Assembly (NCBI RefSeq): GCF_947497285.1
Contig: NZ_CANMFT010000011.1
Coordinates: 1-53,025, forward strand
DNA from: an uncultured Aliiroseovarius sp.
GTDB lineage: Bacteria; Pseudomonadota; Alphaproteobacteria; Rhodobacterales; Rhodobacteraceae
Length of the DNA stretch: 53,025 nucleotides
Direction of reading: 5' to 3'
Position numbers and translations under genes: made by a program. Positions 18,603-25,663 of this stretch are shown here, one piece after another (position 1 is the stretch's first letter; every line of letters begins with the position of its first letter). Under the pieces are notes generated by a model. That model did no database searches. It was not told the origin of the DNA and saw only the letters and a program-made list of their open reading frames with translations.

Positions 18603-18660
18603 GGGGCGTCTGCCCCCTGCCCTCCGGCACACCCCCGAGGATACTTTGTGGAAAGATGAA
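18602..18660. repeat. GC-rich hairpin element, copy 2 (end of T4SS operon)
   Basis: GGGGGCGTCTGCCCCC hairpin, GC tract, then CCCCCGAGGATACTTT and GAAAGATGA. It begins at the last base of virB11, so it probably acts as a terminator or 3'-end stabiliser. The following 190 bases to 18849 hold no gene I can support. Confidence 0.7.
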
Positions 18661-18849
18661 ATCTGGGCCGGGTGCTTAGTAAGGGGTGCTTAGGCCCCAC
18701 CTTTCTTGAACGCGTCTGATCTGCGATGAGAACGGGTAGGTTCGGGACCGCACCCATAAGTAGAGCAACATTCTTGCTTAGCAGCCATCCTACTGTCACA
18801 GTGCCGGGGCGGAAAGAAGAAGTGGCTGCCGTACGCTCAAGGGGATCAT

Positions 18850-19386
18850 ATGAATTGGCTAAGATCAAAGCTGATTGGCTCAAAGCCATCACGAGAGGAG
18901 CAACTTGCGGAGAATTTGTACGCTGCGCTTGTTCTTGACGGTGGGCCATCAAACGCATCGCCGAACCATATAGGCTCCTCTGAATTGGAGATTCCTCTCG
19001 GAAGGCTGGAACAGTTTAGCCAGAAGCGGCTAATCTCCTTGGAGGCTCTTCTTTTTGTAGCTGCCCAGATCGAGACGGCCGAGCGCAGTAAGAAACTTCA
19101 GATGGCATTTGGCGATAGTCAGCTTCACCCATTTGCATTGGCGACCGGACGGCTCATTTCAAAGAAGTGGCAAGACCGCGGGATTGATATTGAACAATTC
19201 GATGCAGGCGAAAGATGCTTCGATGAAGTCGAAGTTTTTCTGGAGAAACCCTTTCGATGGGGTAGGGAATGGCTCGATGAGTTCTTTGGTGATCCAGAGA
19301 AGTCAGGTAAGCATTACATCCTCTGGACTGAACAATGGCTGAAGGAATTCGAGGTCATGCGTCAGATGGTAAGACAGGTTGTCTAA
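18850..19386 (+). CDS. Hypothetical protein, start of accessory island
   Basis: 178 residues. The ATG has AGGGG eight bases upstream. Helical and charged, with a Trp/Phe-rich C-terminal half (KPFRWGREWLDEFFGDPEKS). No signal peptide and no recognised domain. It is the first gene after the T4SS operon, and its end does not carry the junction tag seen in later genes. Confidence 0.6.
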   Translation: MNWLRSKLIGSKPSREEQLAENLYAALVLDGGPSNASPNHIGSSELEIPLGRLEQFSQKRLISLEALLFVAAQIETAERSKKLQMAFGDSQLHPFALATGRLISKKWQDRGIDIEQFDAGERCFDEVEVFLEKPFRWGREWLDEFFGDPEKSGKHYILWTEQWLKEFEVMRQMVRQVV

Positions 19387-19397
19387 GGTATAGGACA

Positions 19398-19691
19398 GTG
19401 AATTTTGATAGGTTGACCATAAAGACCCTTGCCGGCCAACTTGAAGAAATCGGGTATGCAAATGACGAGCAATTTCTGGGCGCTTACACATTCGAGCATC
19501 GGGTTGACGAGGTCTTTCAAGACCTATCAGAGATAGGGTACACACGCCGGCTCTTGCATGAAGGGAAGTACTGCTCTGAATCGGGGGCACTGTACTGGTA
19601 CTACGACCCAGAAATGATCAGCAGCGATGAAGCGTTCACTCATACGTCGCGCCGGGTCAATGATACATCCAATAGAGGTAACAAGCGTTGA
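19398..19691 (+). CDS. Hypothetical island protein
   Basis: 97 residues from a GTG at 19398 with AAGG and AGGA upstream; a longer frame back to 19335 would overlap the previous gene. Acidic, with EHRVDEVFQDLSEIGYTRRLL. It ends in TSNRGNKR, an in-frame form of the island junction tag, and its stop overlaps the TTG start of the next gene. Confidence 0.5.
   Translation: MNFDRLTIKTLAGQLEEIGYANDEQFLGAYTFEHRVDEVFQDLSEIGYTRRLLHEGKYCSESGALYWYYDPEMISSDEAFTHTSRRVNDTSNRGNKR
19667..19691 (+). repeat. Junction tag J0
   Basis: ATCCAATAGAGGTA, a weaker match to the island tag TTCCARMAAAGGTGC, followed by the overlapping stop/start TTGA. In frame with the upstream gene (TSNRG...). Confidence 0.4.
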
Positions 19692-20104
19692 CAGGCGATC
19701 AGATCATTGTGGCCGAGCTCAATCTGCGCCCGCAGGATCGTTTCACCAATCCAAAGAAATATCCACTCGCACGAGAATATGATACGCACTACTGCTCATT
19801 CAAAGTCGACGCCCCCAAACGGTCCGGAGTTTACTGGATATTGTTGGATGGCGCGGTAGTATACATCGGCCGTGCCAAATCTTTGCACAACAGGCTCAGC
19901 ATTCAATATGGAACAGTGTCACCTCGTCACCCGTACAAGGGTGGGCAGCTGCAAAAGTGCCGCACAAATGCAAAGATCAATAAAGCGCTTGGAGCTGGCC
20001 GTTCGGTCGTCTTTCGATGGGAGGCGTGTGAAGATTATGAAGATCGTGAAAAGCGTATGCTTGAAGATCCTGAAATGCGACCGCCATGGAACCTGAGATC
20101 GTGA
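19688..20104 (+). CDS. GIY-YIG-domain protein
   Basis: 138 residues from a TTG start. Residues about 45-130 match a compact GIY-YIG nuclease fold: SGVYWILLDGAVVYIGRAK with the GIY-like and YIG strands, LHNRL with the conserved Arg, and a Glu in EKRMLEDP. Such domains cut DNA; in a small stand-alone protein this may be a repair or invasion-defence nuclease. Catalytic competence is not certain from sequence alone. Confidence 0.72.
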   Translation: MTGDQIIVAELNLRPQDRFTNPKKYPLAREYDTHYCSFKVDAPKRSGVYWILLDGAVVYIGRAKSLHNRLSIQYGTVSPRHPYKGGQLQKCRTNAKINKALGAGRSVVFRWEACEDYEDREKRMLEDPEMRPPWNLRS

Positions 20105-20114
20105 ACCACAAGAC

Positions 20115-20138
20115 ATCCAGAAAAGGTGCAAACGAATG
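20115..20138 (+). repeat. Junction tag J1
   Basis: ATCCAGAAAAGGTGCA and then the ATGA of the next gene. Here the tag lies after the stop of the GIY-YIG gene and is not in frame with it; read in its own frame it would encode TSRKGANE and a stop. Confidence 0.6.
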
Positions 20139-20360
20139 ATAAAAAAGTCCCGAATAGCAGGAGTGATAGCTGGCGCTTCCGCGGGCGCAGTCGTTGGAGC
20201 GGGTACCGGGATCGTTGGCGGTCCATTTGGCGCAGTAGCTGGTGCATCCGTTTTTACCCTTGTCGGAGCGGGATGGGGCTTCAGCGCCGGACCTGATGCG
20301 GCTCAAAAGATTGAAGAGTGGCGTAATAAAAGTTCTTCCAAGAAAGGTGCAGCAGAGTGA
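20136..20360 (+). CDS. Glycine-zipper membrane protein
   Basis: 74 residues. Two hydrophobic Gly/Ala-rich segments with GxxxG spacing (AGVIAGASAGAVVGAGTG, GGPFGAVAGASVF) and a polar tail ending in SSSKKGAAE, an in-frame junction tag. It could be a small pore-like or membrane-anchoring protein; function unknown. The Shine-Dalgarno is the AAAAGG within tag J1. Confidence 0.6.
   Translation: MIKKSRIAGVIAGASAGAVVGAGTGIVGGPFGAVAGASVFTLVGAGWGFSAGPDAAQKIEEWRNKSSSKKGAAE
20336..20360 (+). repeat. Junction tag J2
   Basis: TTCCAAGAAAGGTGCAG followed by GTGA, which is both the stop of the glycine-zipper gene and the GTG start of the next. Confidence 0.65.
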
Positions 20361-20800
20361 CTGAGAAACCCAAATACGTTCTTGGTGATGCCGACAGAGG
20401 TTTGCAGATTTTTGTTTTCGACCAATACGGAAGCTTGTCCTTTGACAGTTTTTACGTCCTTGATCCAAGCGAAAGCAAAAGCAAAGCATGGGAGGTCTGG
20501 CTGGCGGAATGGAGTGATCCAGACATGAAACGAGCTGATCTCATTCGTAAGCAGATCGAAATTCACAGTGATTGGGTGACGACAACCCAGCATGTCCATT
20601 TGGTCTGTCAGAGCCTAGAGTACGGATATGACATTGGTGAATTTGACGGTGAAACCAGAATGCAGGCTATCAACCGATTTGCTCACGCGGCTTTGACAGG
20701 TGAGGCTGATGCGACAGAGCTTTATGAAGCCACACACCAAGCCGGGTTTGGCATTGAAGAGGACGGAAGCAATTATTCCAGAAAAGGTGCCGAGAAATGA
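20357..20800 (+). CDS. Hypothetical island protein
   Basis: 147 residues from a GTG that overlaps the upstream stop, with AAAGGTG as Shine-Dalgarno. Soluble and acidic; contains WEVWLAEWSDPDMKRADLIRKQIE and a C-terminal NYSRKGAEK tag. No recognised family. Its size and acidity would suit an immunity-like protein, but that is only a guess. Confidence 0.55.
   Translation: MTEKPKYVLGDADRGLQIFVFDQYGSLSFDSFYVLDPSESKSKAWEVWLAEWSDPDMKRADLIRKQIEIHSDWVTTTQHVHLVCQSLEYGYDIGEFDGETRMQAINRFAHAALTGEADATELYEATHQAGFGIEEDGSNYSRKGAEK
20776..20800 (+). repeat. Junction tag J3
   Basis: TTCCAGAAAAGGTGCC and then AATGA, the overlapping stop/start between the 147-residue gene and the tiny membrane protein. Confidence 0.65.
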
Positions 20801-20895
20801 GCTTCTGGAAAACTGTTCTAGCCGTCTTTGTTGGGGTTACGATTCACGGTGTCTTAGATAACATCGTCATGGCAATAATGGCCGGGGTTCAATGA
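20797..20895 (+). CDS. Tiny single-pass membrane protein
   Basis: 32 residues (MSFWKTVLAVFVGVTIHG, then VLDNIVMAIMAGVQ). One hydrophobic helix. Supported by its ATGA overlap with the previous gene and by the strong AAAAGGTG Shine-Dalgarno of tag J3. Too short for family assignment. Confidence 0.5.
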   Translation: MSFWKTVLAVFVGVTIHGVLDNIVMAIMAGVQ

Positions 20896-20961
20896 TAATA
20901 CGGCAAACACCGGATGTGCCCATGGATCAGAACACATGTGGCTCACCACGAACCGCATGAC

Positions 20962-20992
20962 CTCCAAGAAAGGTGCAAAGGAAAATCTATGA
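20962..20992 (+). repeat. Junction tag J4
   Basis: CTCCAAGAAAGGTGCA, then AAGG and ATGA at the next start. It is not in frame with an annotated upstream gene; a short open frame ending TSKKGAKENL reads through it. Confidence 0.6.
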
Positions 20993-21180
20993 CAAAAAAC
21001 AATAGCCACACAGATGAAGAACGCGCTGCATGGTACGAGGATCGCCGCCGTGAGCAGCAAGGTGACGCAGGCGCTGAAAGTTCTTCCGTGAGTGGGGATA
21101 CCTGTATCAATTGCGGCAACCCGCTTGGGCGTGAAATTCCTGACGGCTACGAAGCCGCCCTATGTGACGCCTGCGATTAG
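20989..21180 (+). CDS. Small zinc-knuckle protein
   Basis: 63 residues. Polar helical N-terminus (DEERAAWYEDRRREQQ), then CINCGNPLG....GYEAALCDACD, a CxxC/CxxC zinc ribbon like those of DksA/TraR-type or rubredoxin-like knuckles. The start at 20989 is set by GGTGCAAAGG upstream. Confidence 0.55.
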   Translation: MTKNNSHTDEERAAWYEDRRREQQGDAGAESSSVSGDTCINCGNPLGREIPDGYEAALCDACD

Positions 21181-21215
21181 GTAGCTTTCGCTCGCAACCC
21201 CTTTCATCAAATGAC

Positions 21216-21240
21216 TTCCAACAAAGGTGCAGATGAATGA
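21216..21240 (+). repeat. Junction tag J5
   Basis: TTCCAACAAAGGTGCAG and then ATGAATGA; the final ATGA is the start of the next gene. The tag follows about 35 bases after the zinc-knuckle gene stop and would encode TSNKGADE in its own frame. Confidence 0.65.
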
Positions 21241-21638
21241 CCGATGCTTCTACAAGCCTCTTCTCGGAAATACTCGAACCGGGAACCTTGGAAAGTGGAA
21301 CGCCGCATTCACGGGCGCAGAACTTCATGGCACATGTGGGTCTTGCCATGATCCTCACAGTGTCTTTTGGAGCTTTAGGGCTTAGTGCAACCACGGCAGC
21401 GCTTGTAGTGATCGCCACAGGCATTGTTTGGGAAGTGAGGGGAATTTTGATCGCCGAAAGAACACTCAAGTTGGCTGCCACTCGAAAATCAATAGTGGAC
21501 GTTGTTTCTTACTCTATTGGCGCTACCTTTGTGACAATTGAAGAAAGTGCGATAACACTTGTCTTTGGAGCTCTGGCCTTAGCCGGGAGTTACTTGGCGG
21601 CCAACCCGAACTTGCTGTCCCGAAAGGGTGAAGATTGA
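21237..21638 (+). CDS. Membrane protein, unknown function
   Basis: 133 residues. Polar N-terminus (about 30 residues), then three or four hydrophobic segments (about 33-60, 88-125). Ends in LLSRKGED, again a form of the island tag. No recognised family. Confidence 0.6.
   Translation: MTDASTSLFSEILEPGTLESGTPHSRAQNFMAHVGLAMILTVSFGALGLSATTAALVVIATGIVWEVRGILIAERTLKLAATRKSIVDVVSYSIGATFVTIEESAITLVFGALALAGSYLAANPNLLSRKGED
21617..21638 (+). repeat. Junction tag J6 (degenerate)
   Basis: GTCCCGAAAGGGTGAAG and then TTGA, the overlapping stop/TTG start between the membrane protein and the ClpP-like gene. Confidence 0.4.
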
Positions 21639-22633
21639 TCGGCAGCAACATCACTGATCCTGATCGGAGCCCGAAAGTGAGCGTAAAACACCCAATAAGA
21701 TTTGCTGCCTTTCTTATTACGGTGTGCCTTCTGTGGGTTCTGGGAATTTCGTCAGCTCATGCGAAGAGTTGGGAGCAGGCGATTTTAGATGTTGAGAACA
21801 TGTCAGAAGAGTTTTGGCAGAAGTCTAGGGAATTAGGGTTTAATGAGGCGCTTGGAACTGCGTACAATGAAGTCGATGTAAATATGCATCTGTGCGCAAT
21901 CTTGGGTAGAATGGTCGGGCATAAGGAGGGTATTCGGCACCTTGAACCTCCACAGCCTGCTGATGGGGCAAGCGGTCGAGAGTTTGCAATAGCTTCTGTT
22001 TCACTAAGTAACTGGGCAATTGCTGCTAAGTATCATTCCAAGATCACCGCTGCGGAAAAGAAAAGAATCTGGAATCTCGATTGTGTGGGTAATTACGATA
22101 TCCCTGCTGATCTATATGTGAATGTAGAACGCGGATTTTCTGTCCGATATGATGATGAACGAAAGTCAATCTACATTCAGGGAGATATTGTTGAAGGCTT
22201 TTCAGAAACTGTCAAAGAAGCAATAAACGCTTACCCAGATGCGAAAGTAGTGGGTTTGGGTAGTGGTGGTGGGGCCGTCTACGAGGCTATGCGCGCGGGT
22301 CGTTATATACGGGCAGCGGGTTTAGAAACTGAGTTGCTGAATGATTGCTATTCAGCATGCCCGCTAGCCCTTTTTGGTGGGACGGTGCGATTCATGTGGT
22401 ATCCGCATAGCGCTGTAGGATTCCATCAGGTTTCTGTTCGAGGAATTGCGTTACCACTGGACGATCCAACATATCGCGACATCGCCAATTATGTCGCTCT
22501 AATGGGAGGAGATGTTTCTTTGGTTTTGGGGTTCATGTTCAGTGCTAACCCGCGAGAAATGTATCTTGCTGATGAATTGGAACGTTGTGCATCTCGAGTT
22601 GTGACAAACCACCAGCGCGGATGTATTAACTGA
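21635..22633 (+). CDS. Secreted ClpP/crotonase-fold protease-like protein
   Basis: 332 residues. Signal peptide ending near SSAHAKS. The C-terminal half has a Clp-like core: VVGLGSGGGAVYEAMRAGRYI, then LLNDCYSACPLALFGG with a candidate nucleophile Ser, and HSAVGFHQVS with a candidate His, as in periplasmic Clp-like serine proteases of proteobacteria. The first 100 residues are helical. TTG at 21635 overlaps the upstream stop; GTG at 21677 would start closer to the signal peptide. The substrate is unknown. Confidence 0.65.
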   Translation: MIGSNITDPDRSPKVSVKHPIRFAAFLITVCLLWVLGISSAHAKSWEQAILDVENMSEEFWQKSRELGFNEALGTAYNEVDVNMHLCAILGRMVGHKEGIRHLEPPQPADGASGREFAIASVSLSNWAIAAKYHSKITAAEKKRIWNLDCVGNYDIPADLYVNVERGFSVRYDDERKSIYIQGDIVEGFSETVKEAINAYPDAKVVGLGSGGGAVYEAMRAGRYIRAAGLETELLNDCYSACPLALFGGTVRFMWYPHSAVGFHQVSVRGIALPLDDPTYRDIANYVALMGGDVSLVLGFMFSANPREMYLADELERCASRVVTNHQRGCIN

Positions 22634-22890
22634 TCGAGCACAGGGACTGCCCTATCGTGTTTGTTCCGTGAAGCGTTGCCATCGACACCTTCCGCACCCT
22701 CTCGCCCGCTCAATTATGAAGAGTTTAGAACAGAACCGGTAGCGATTTCTAGGTGTAGCAACCAGCATTCATAAGTATGTTGTGTCTCGCTATATTTTTC
22801 ATGGTCAGTGGTCTCAGACGAGCGATTTGTTCTTTGACCAATTTCTGGGTAATCTTTGCAACAAGTATTTATGTGACGGAGCATTCGAAG

Positions 22891-23388
22891 ATGAGGGTTT
22901 TTATATTTGTTTTGGTAGCAAATGCTCTGTTTGCGACAAGTGCGACAGCAAGTGAAAAGCCTACGTTGGTAAGAATTGTGTGTGAGCAAGTTGACCACAA
23001 AGGTGTGAACTTGGGCACAACATTAATACTAGATCAGGTGTCAGCAGAAGAACACACTGGAATGGATTTATTAGAAAACATCGTAAAAGGCGGCCTTTAC
23101 GCTCCTTTTAGGTTGCGGCTTTTCCAAGCCAGATTGAGCGATAAGACAGACATGAAGGCAGAAGCCGAATTAATTTCAAAGCAGCCGCCGATCAATGGTG
23201 ATGGCGTTGTCGGAGAAGGCTATTTTCTCGCCCGAAACTTTTCCTTTAACCACATTGGAACAGATCGAGTAGATTTTCGGTTTAGTACCAGCAACCTTCA
23301 AACAGGATCGTACCATTTCAATAGCAAATACGCCCGAACCGGGCGGTTCTTTTGTCAAACGCCTTATTTGATCGACCAACCCAATTGA
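22891..23388 (+). CDS. Secreted protein, paralogue 1 of a tandem pair
   Basis: 165 residues from the ATG at 22891, giving a signal peptide (VFIFVLVANALFATSATAS). The mature part starts LVRIVCEQVDHKG and ends TGSYHFNSKYARTGRFFC. The next gene has the same plan (RFVCYEVKFDGS...TGSFYQGDKYKRVAGFTC), so the two are diverged tandem duplicates with one likely disulfide. Function unknown. The 257 bases before it contain no supported gene. Confidence 0.65.
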   Translation: MRVFIFVLVANALFATSATASEKPTLVRIVCEQVDHKGVNLGTTLILDQVSAEEHTGMDLLENIVKGGLYAPFRLRLFQARLSDKTDMKAEAELISKQPPINGDGVVGEGYFLARNFSFNHIGTDRVDFRFSTSNLQTGSYHFNSKYARTGRFFCQTPYLIDQPN

Positions 23389-23413
23389 ACGACTCAAGCA
23401 TTCGAGGTTTGAT

Positions 23414-23950
23414 ATGCCAAGATTACTAATTCTGCTGATTTCACTCACTTGCATTTTCGCACAGCCCGCATTGGCGGGCGGCGTAATTCGTTTCGTCTGC
23501 TACGAAGTCAAGTTTGATGGTTCGACGCTCGATCGGATTTTGGTTATCGATCAGATATCATCCGAGAAAATGGATGGGGAAACGATGCTCGAAGACACGA
23601 CAAGAGGACCGAAAGTTCTCGCGTTGCTGCGGGTGTTAAATGGTAAGATAGGTTCTTCCGAAGGGATGGAAGACCAGTTAGCTGAATTGCTCCTTAGAAA
23701 GCCATTACTGGCTTCCGTCGGCCACGTTCATTTCGCGGCAAACGGTTACGTTTTTACGAGTACGGGTTATACTGACGATCCGGCTGAGAATCACAGAAAG
23801 ATTCGTAATAACACTACGGGCTATTTAGCGTTCAAATCTTCTCTTATAGACCTAACCACTGGTTCTTTTTACCAAGGCGATAAATACAAGAGAGTCGCCG
23901 GTTTCACCTGTCTCCCTCCATACATTGTAGATGAAACTAACCGAAATTAG
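23414..23950 (+). CDS. Secreted protein, paralogue 2 of a tandem pair
   Basis: 178 residues, signal peptide ending at AQPALAG. It shares the N- and C-terminal cysteine motifs and LVIDQISSEKMDG with the preceding gene (LILDQVSAEEHTG). No known domain. Confidence 0.65.
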   Translation: MPRLLILLISLTCIFAQPALAGGVIRFVCYEVKFDGSTLDRILVIDQISSEKMDGETMLEDTTRGPKVLALLRVLNGKIGSSEGMEDQLAELLLRKPLLASVGHVHFAANGYVFTSTGYTDDPAENHRKIRNNTTGYLAFKSSLIDLTTGSFYQGDKYKRVAGFTCLPPYIVDETNRN

Positions 23951-24042
23951 AGTTAGGCGTAAGCGGTGCTTAGATATTTGGAAAGGGTAAATTGTAATGA
24001 GCGCACACGGAAAAAAATGTTGTTGGAATTGCGAAGCTCTCT

Positions 24043-24639
24043 GTGTTTCAATTTCCAATTAATTTCACAATTTGGAGTCAACATCGTGCACGGGCGTATG
24101 ACCCGGCAGCAGGCGTGTTTGTGCAAAGCGATCCGATTGGGTTCGTTTCAGGCGCATTTTCTTTGTACGGATATGTTGATGTGAATCCCTACAATTGGAC
24201 AGATCCTACCGGGAACAACAAAAGTGCAGCCGTGCTTTCTGGAGGGGGCGCTGTTATGGCCGGAAACTCCGTAATGGCCGTTTCAACGGGACTCGCTGCC
24301 TTGGTCCTGTCGATACAAAATGCACAGTTCCAATCAATGGACCTCTGGGATGTAGTTCCAGGTGATGCTACTCGCAATAGAGATCCAGACGATGACGATC
24401 GCTGTGCTGAAGCTCGTGTCAAACTGGATAGAGCAAAAGAAATAACGAATCAGCTCGGCCGTTGTTATGCGGATATGGGGCTAGCAGAGAGGTTTTTACG
24501 ACACACTGCTTGGCGACGCGAGTTGTTCGCACGATCAGAAAGAGATATTGCGTGCCACGGAGCCCCTGATGGCGGTCATGGAATCGCTCAGAAGAATGCA
24601 CTAAATCAAATGCGTCGATGTGCTACTGGAGGACTCTGA
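24043..24639 (+). pseudogene. Orphan Rhs C-terminal tip (core end plus toxin-like domain)
   Basis: The open frame (GTG at 24043) joins the very end of an Rhs core (RARAYDPAAGVFVQSDPIG, SLYGYVDVNPYNWTDPTG) to a variable C-terminal region of about 140 residues. The upstream thousand-plus residues of a real Rhs protein are missing, so this is a displaced tip rather than a complete toxin. The variable part has a Gly/Ala-rich hydrophobic stretch, then a charged domain ending in CHGAPDGGHGIAQKNALNQ and a final cysteine pair. I do not recognise the toxin family. The next gene starts at its stop. Confidence 0.7.
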
Positions 24640-25178
24640 TGAGCGTTCGTTCAATCGTAAAAGATATGAAAATGAGCCTAGGTGAGCTTGATGTAGCGGA
24701 TCTTCCGGATAGTGCAAGTATTGTAGTGCGCGACAATCCAGATAAGTTTGAGCAATTGAAACTGTCAATGGATGCGTCCAGCGCGGACGCCTTGCTTCTT
24801 GATGATCTGCTTCATACGTTTTGGCTGCATTTGGACTTGGTGGCGAAGAGTCATTTTCTCATGCGCCTCATGATCGCTTCGATGGAAGAAAACGTATTGA
24901 CTAGATTGACCGCCCAAACTGTCATTTCTGAAACCACAGGAGACTTCTGTGAAATTGATGACGTCGATATGTGGGGGGACGCATTTTGGTCCTTCTGGCC
25001 GCACCTAAAACCTGAGTTCCTTGATCACGTGATTTCTTGGATCGAGTTGATGGAGGAAATATCGGAAAGCAGGGTAAATCCGGTCCGTGGGGTAGAGAGT
25101 AAGTATGCAAGCGTAGCCGTATGCACTCTAAAGAAGATTCAACGGAAACAAATTGGTCCTAAGATCATAGCACTATAA
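24639..25178 (+). CDS. Putative immunity protein for the Rhs tip
   Basis: 179 residues from the ATG at 24639, which overlaps the Rhs stop (TGATG) and has GGAGGA six bases upstream. Acidic and soluble, with WGDAFWSFWPHLKPEFLDHVISWIE. Position and composition fit a cognate immunity protein, but no family was recognised. Retained immunity next to a broken toxin is common in orphan Rhs cassettes. Confidence 0.55.
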   Translation: MSVRSIVKDMKMSLGELDVADLPDSASIVVRDNPDKFEQLKLSMDASSADALLLDDLLHTFWLHLDLVAKSHFLMRLMIASMEENVLTRLTAQTVISETTGDFCEIDDVDMWGDAFWSFWPHLKPEFLDHVISWIELMEEISESRVNPVRGVESKYASVAVCTLKKIQRKQIGPKIIAL

Positions 25179-25218
25179 GCCGTGACCTGCTCCCCGAAAC
25201 TTTTCTCGCTTTGAATGA

Positions 25219-25416
25219 GGGAGCCTCAGGGGGCAAGTCAACTATCCAAATGTTGAGTTTTGGGACGAAAAGTTCATTGCAAAATGGGCCGACATGACGA
25301 GTGAACAATACGACTTGATTGAGATGTGTTTGAACAGGTGCGGACCGGCATTGGGCGAGTTGAATCTTAACCGGGCACATTCGACTTTGTCAGCGCTGAG
25401 GCAGCTGAGTGCATAG
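25219..25416 (+). pseudogene. C-terminal remnant of a small protein
   Basis: A 65-codon open stretch without an obvious start, reading VEFWDEKFIAKWADMTSEQY and LIEMCLNRCGPALGELNL, ends at 25416. It looks like real coding sequence, perhaps another immunity protein that lost its 5' part. An internal ATG at 25294 exists but has no clear Shine-Dalgarno. It lies just left of the IS66 block. Confidence 0.4.
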
Positions 25417-25663
25417 CGATGTGTTTGTAGCTACTGGACGATTTTAGCGTAAGCGCTTTTTCAGCCCTTGAAGTTCCACGGTAGCAGCAAGTCGATATCC
25501 TTCTGTTTATGGCCATTCACGATGGCCGAGAGGACGCCTGTCAGATAGCTGTGCGGCTCGACGTGGTTCAACTTGCACGTCTCGATGAGCGAGGCGATGA
25601 CGGCCCAGTTCTGGGCACCGGCATCGTGGCCTGCAAAGAGCGCGTTCTTGCGTAAGCGCTTTT

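Noticed and set aside
19667-21640. Possible CRISPR array or integron attC sites in the cassette island
   Set aside because: The repeats are separated by whole genes of varied size, are about 15-25 bp and lack the paired inverted core sites of attC; no integrase or cas gene is near.
23959-23968. GTAAGCGGTG, the same 10 bases as an IS66 terminal repeat
   Set aside because: Similarity stops after ten bases and no element sequence follows; most likely chance.
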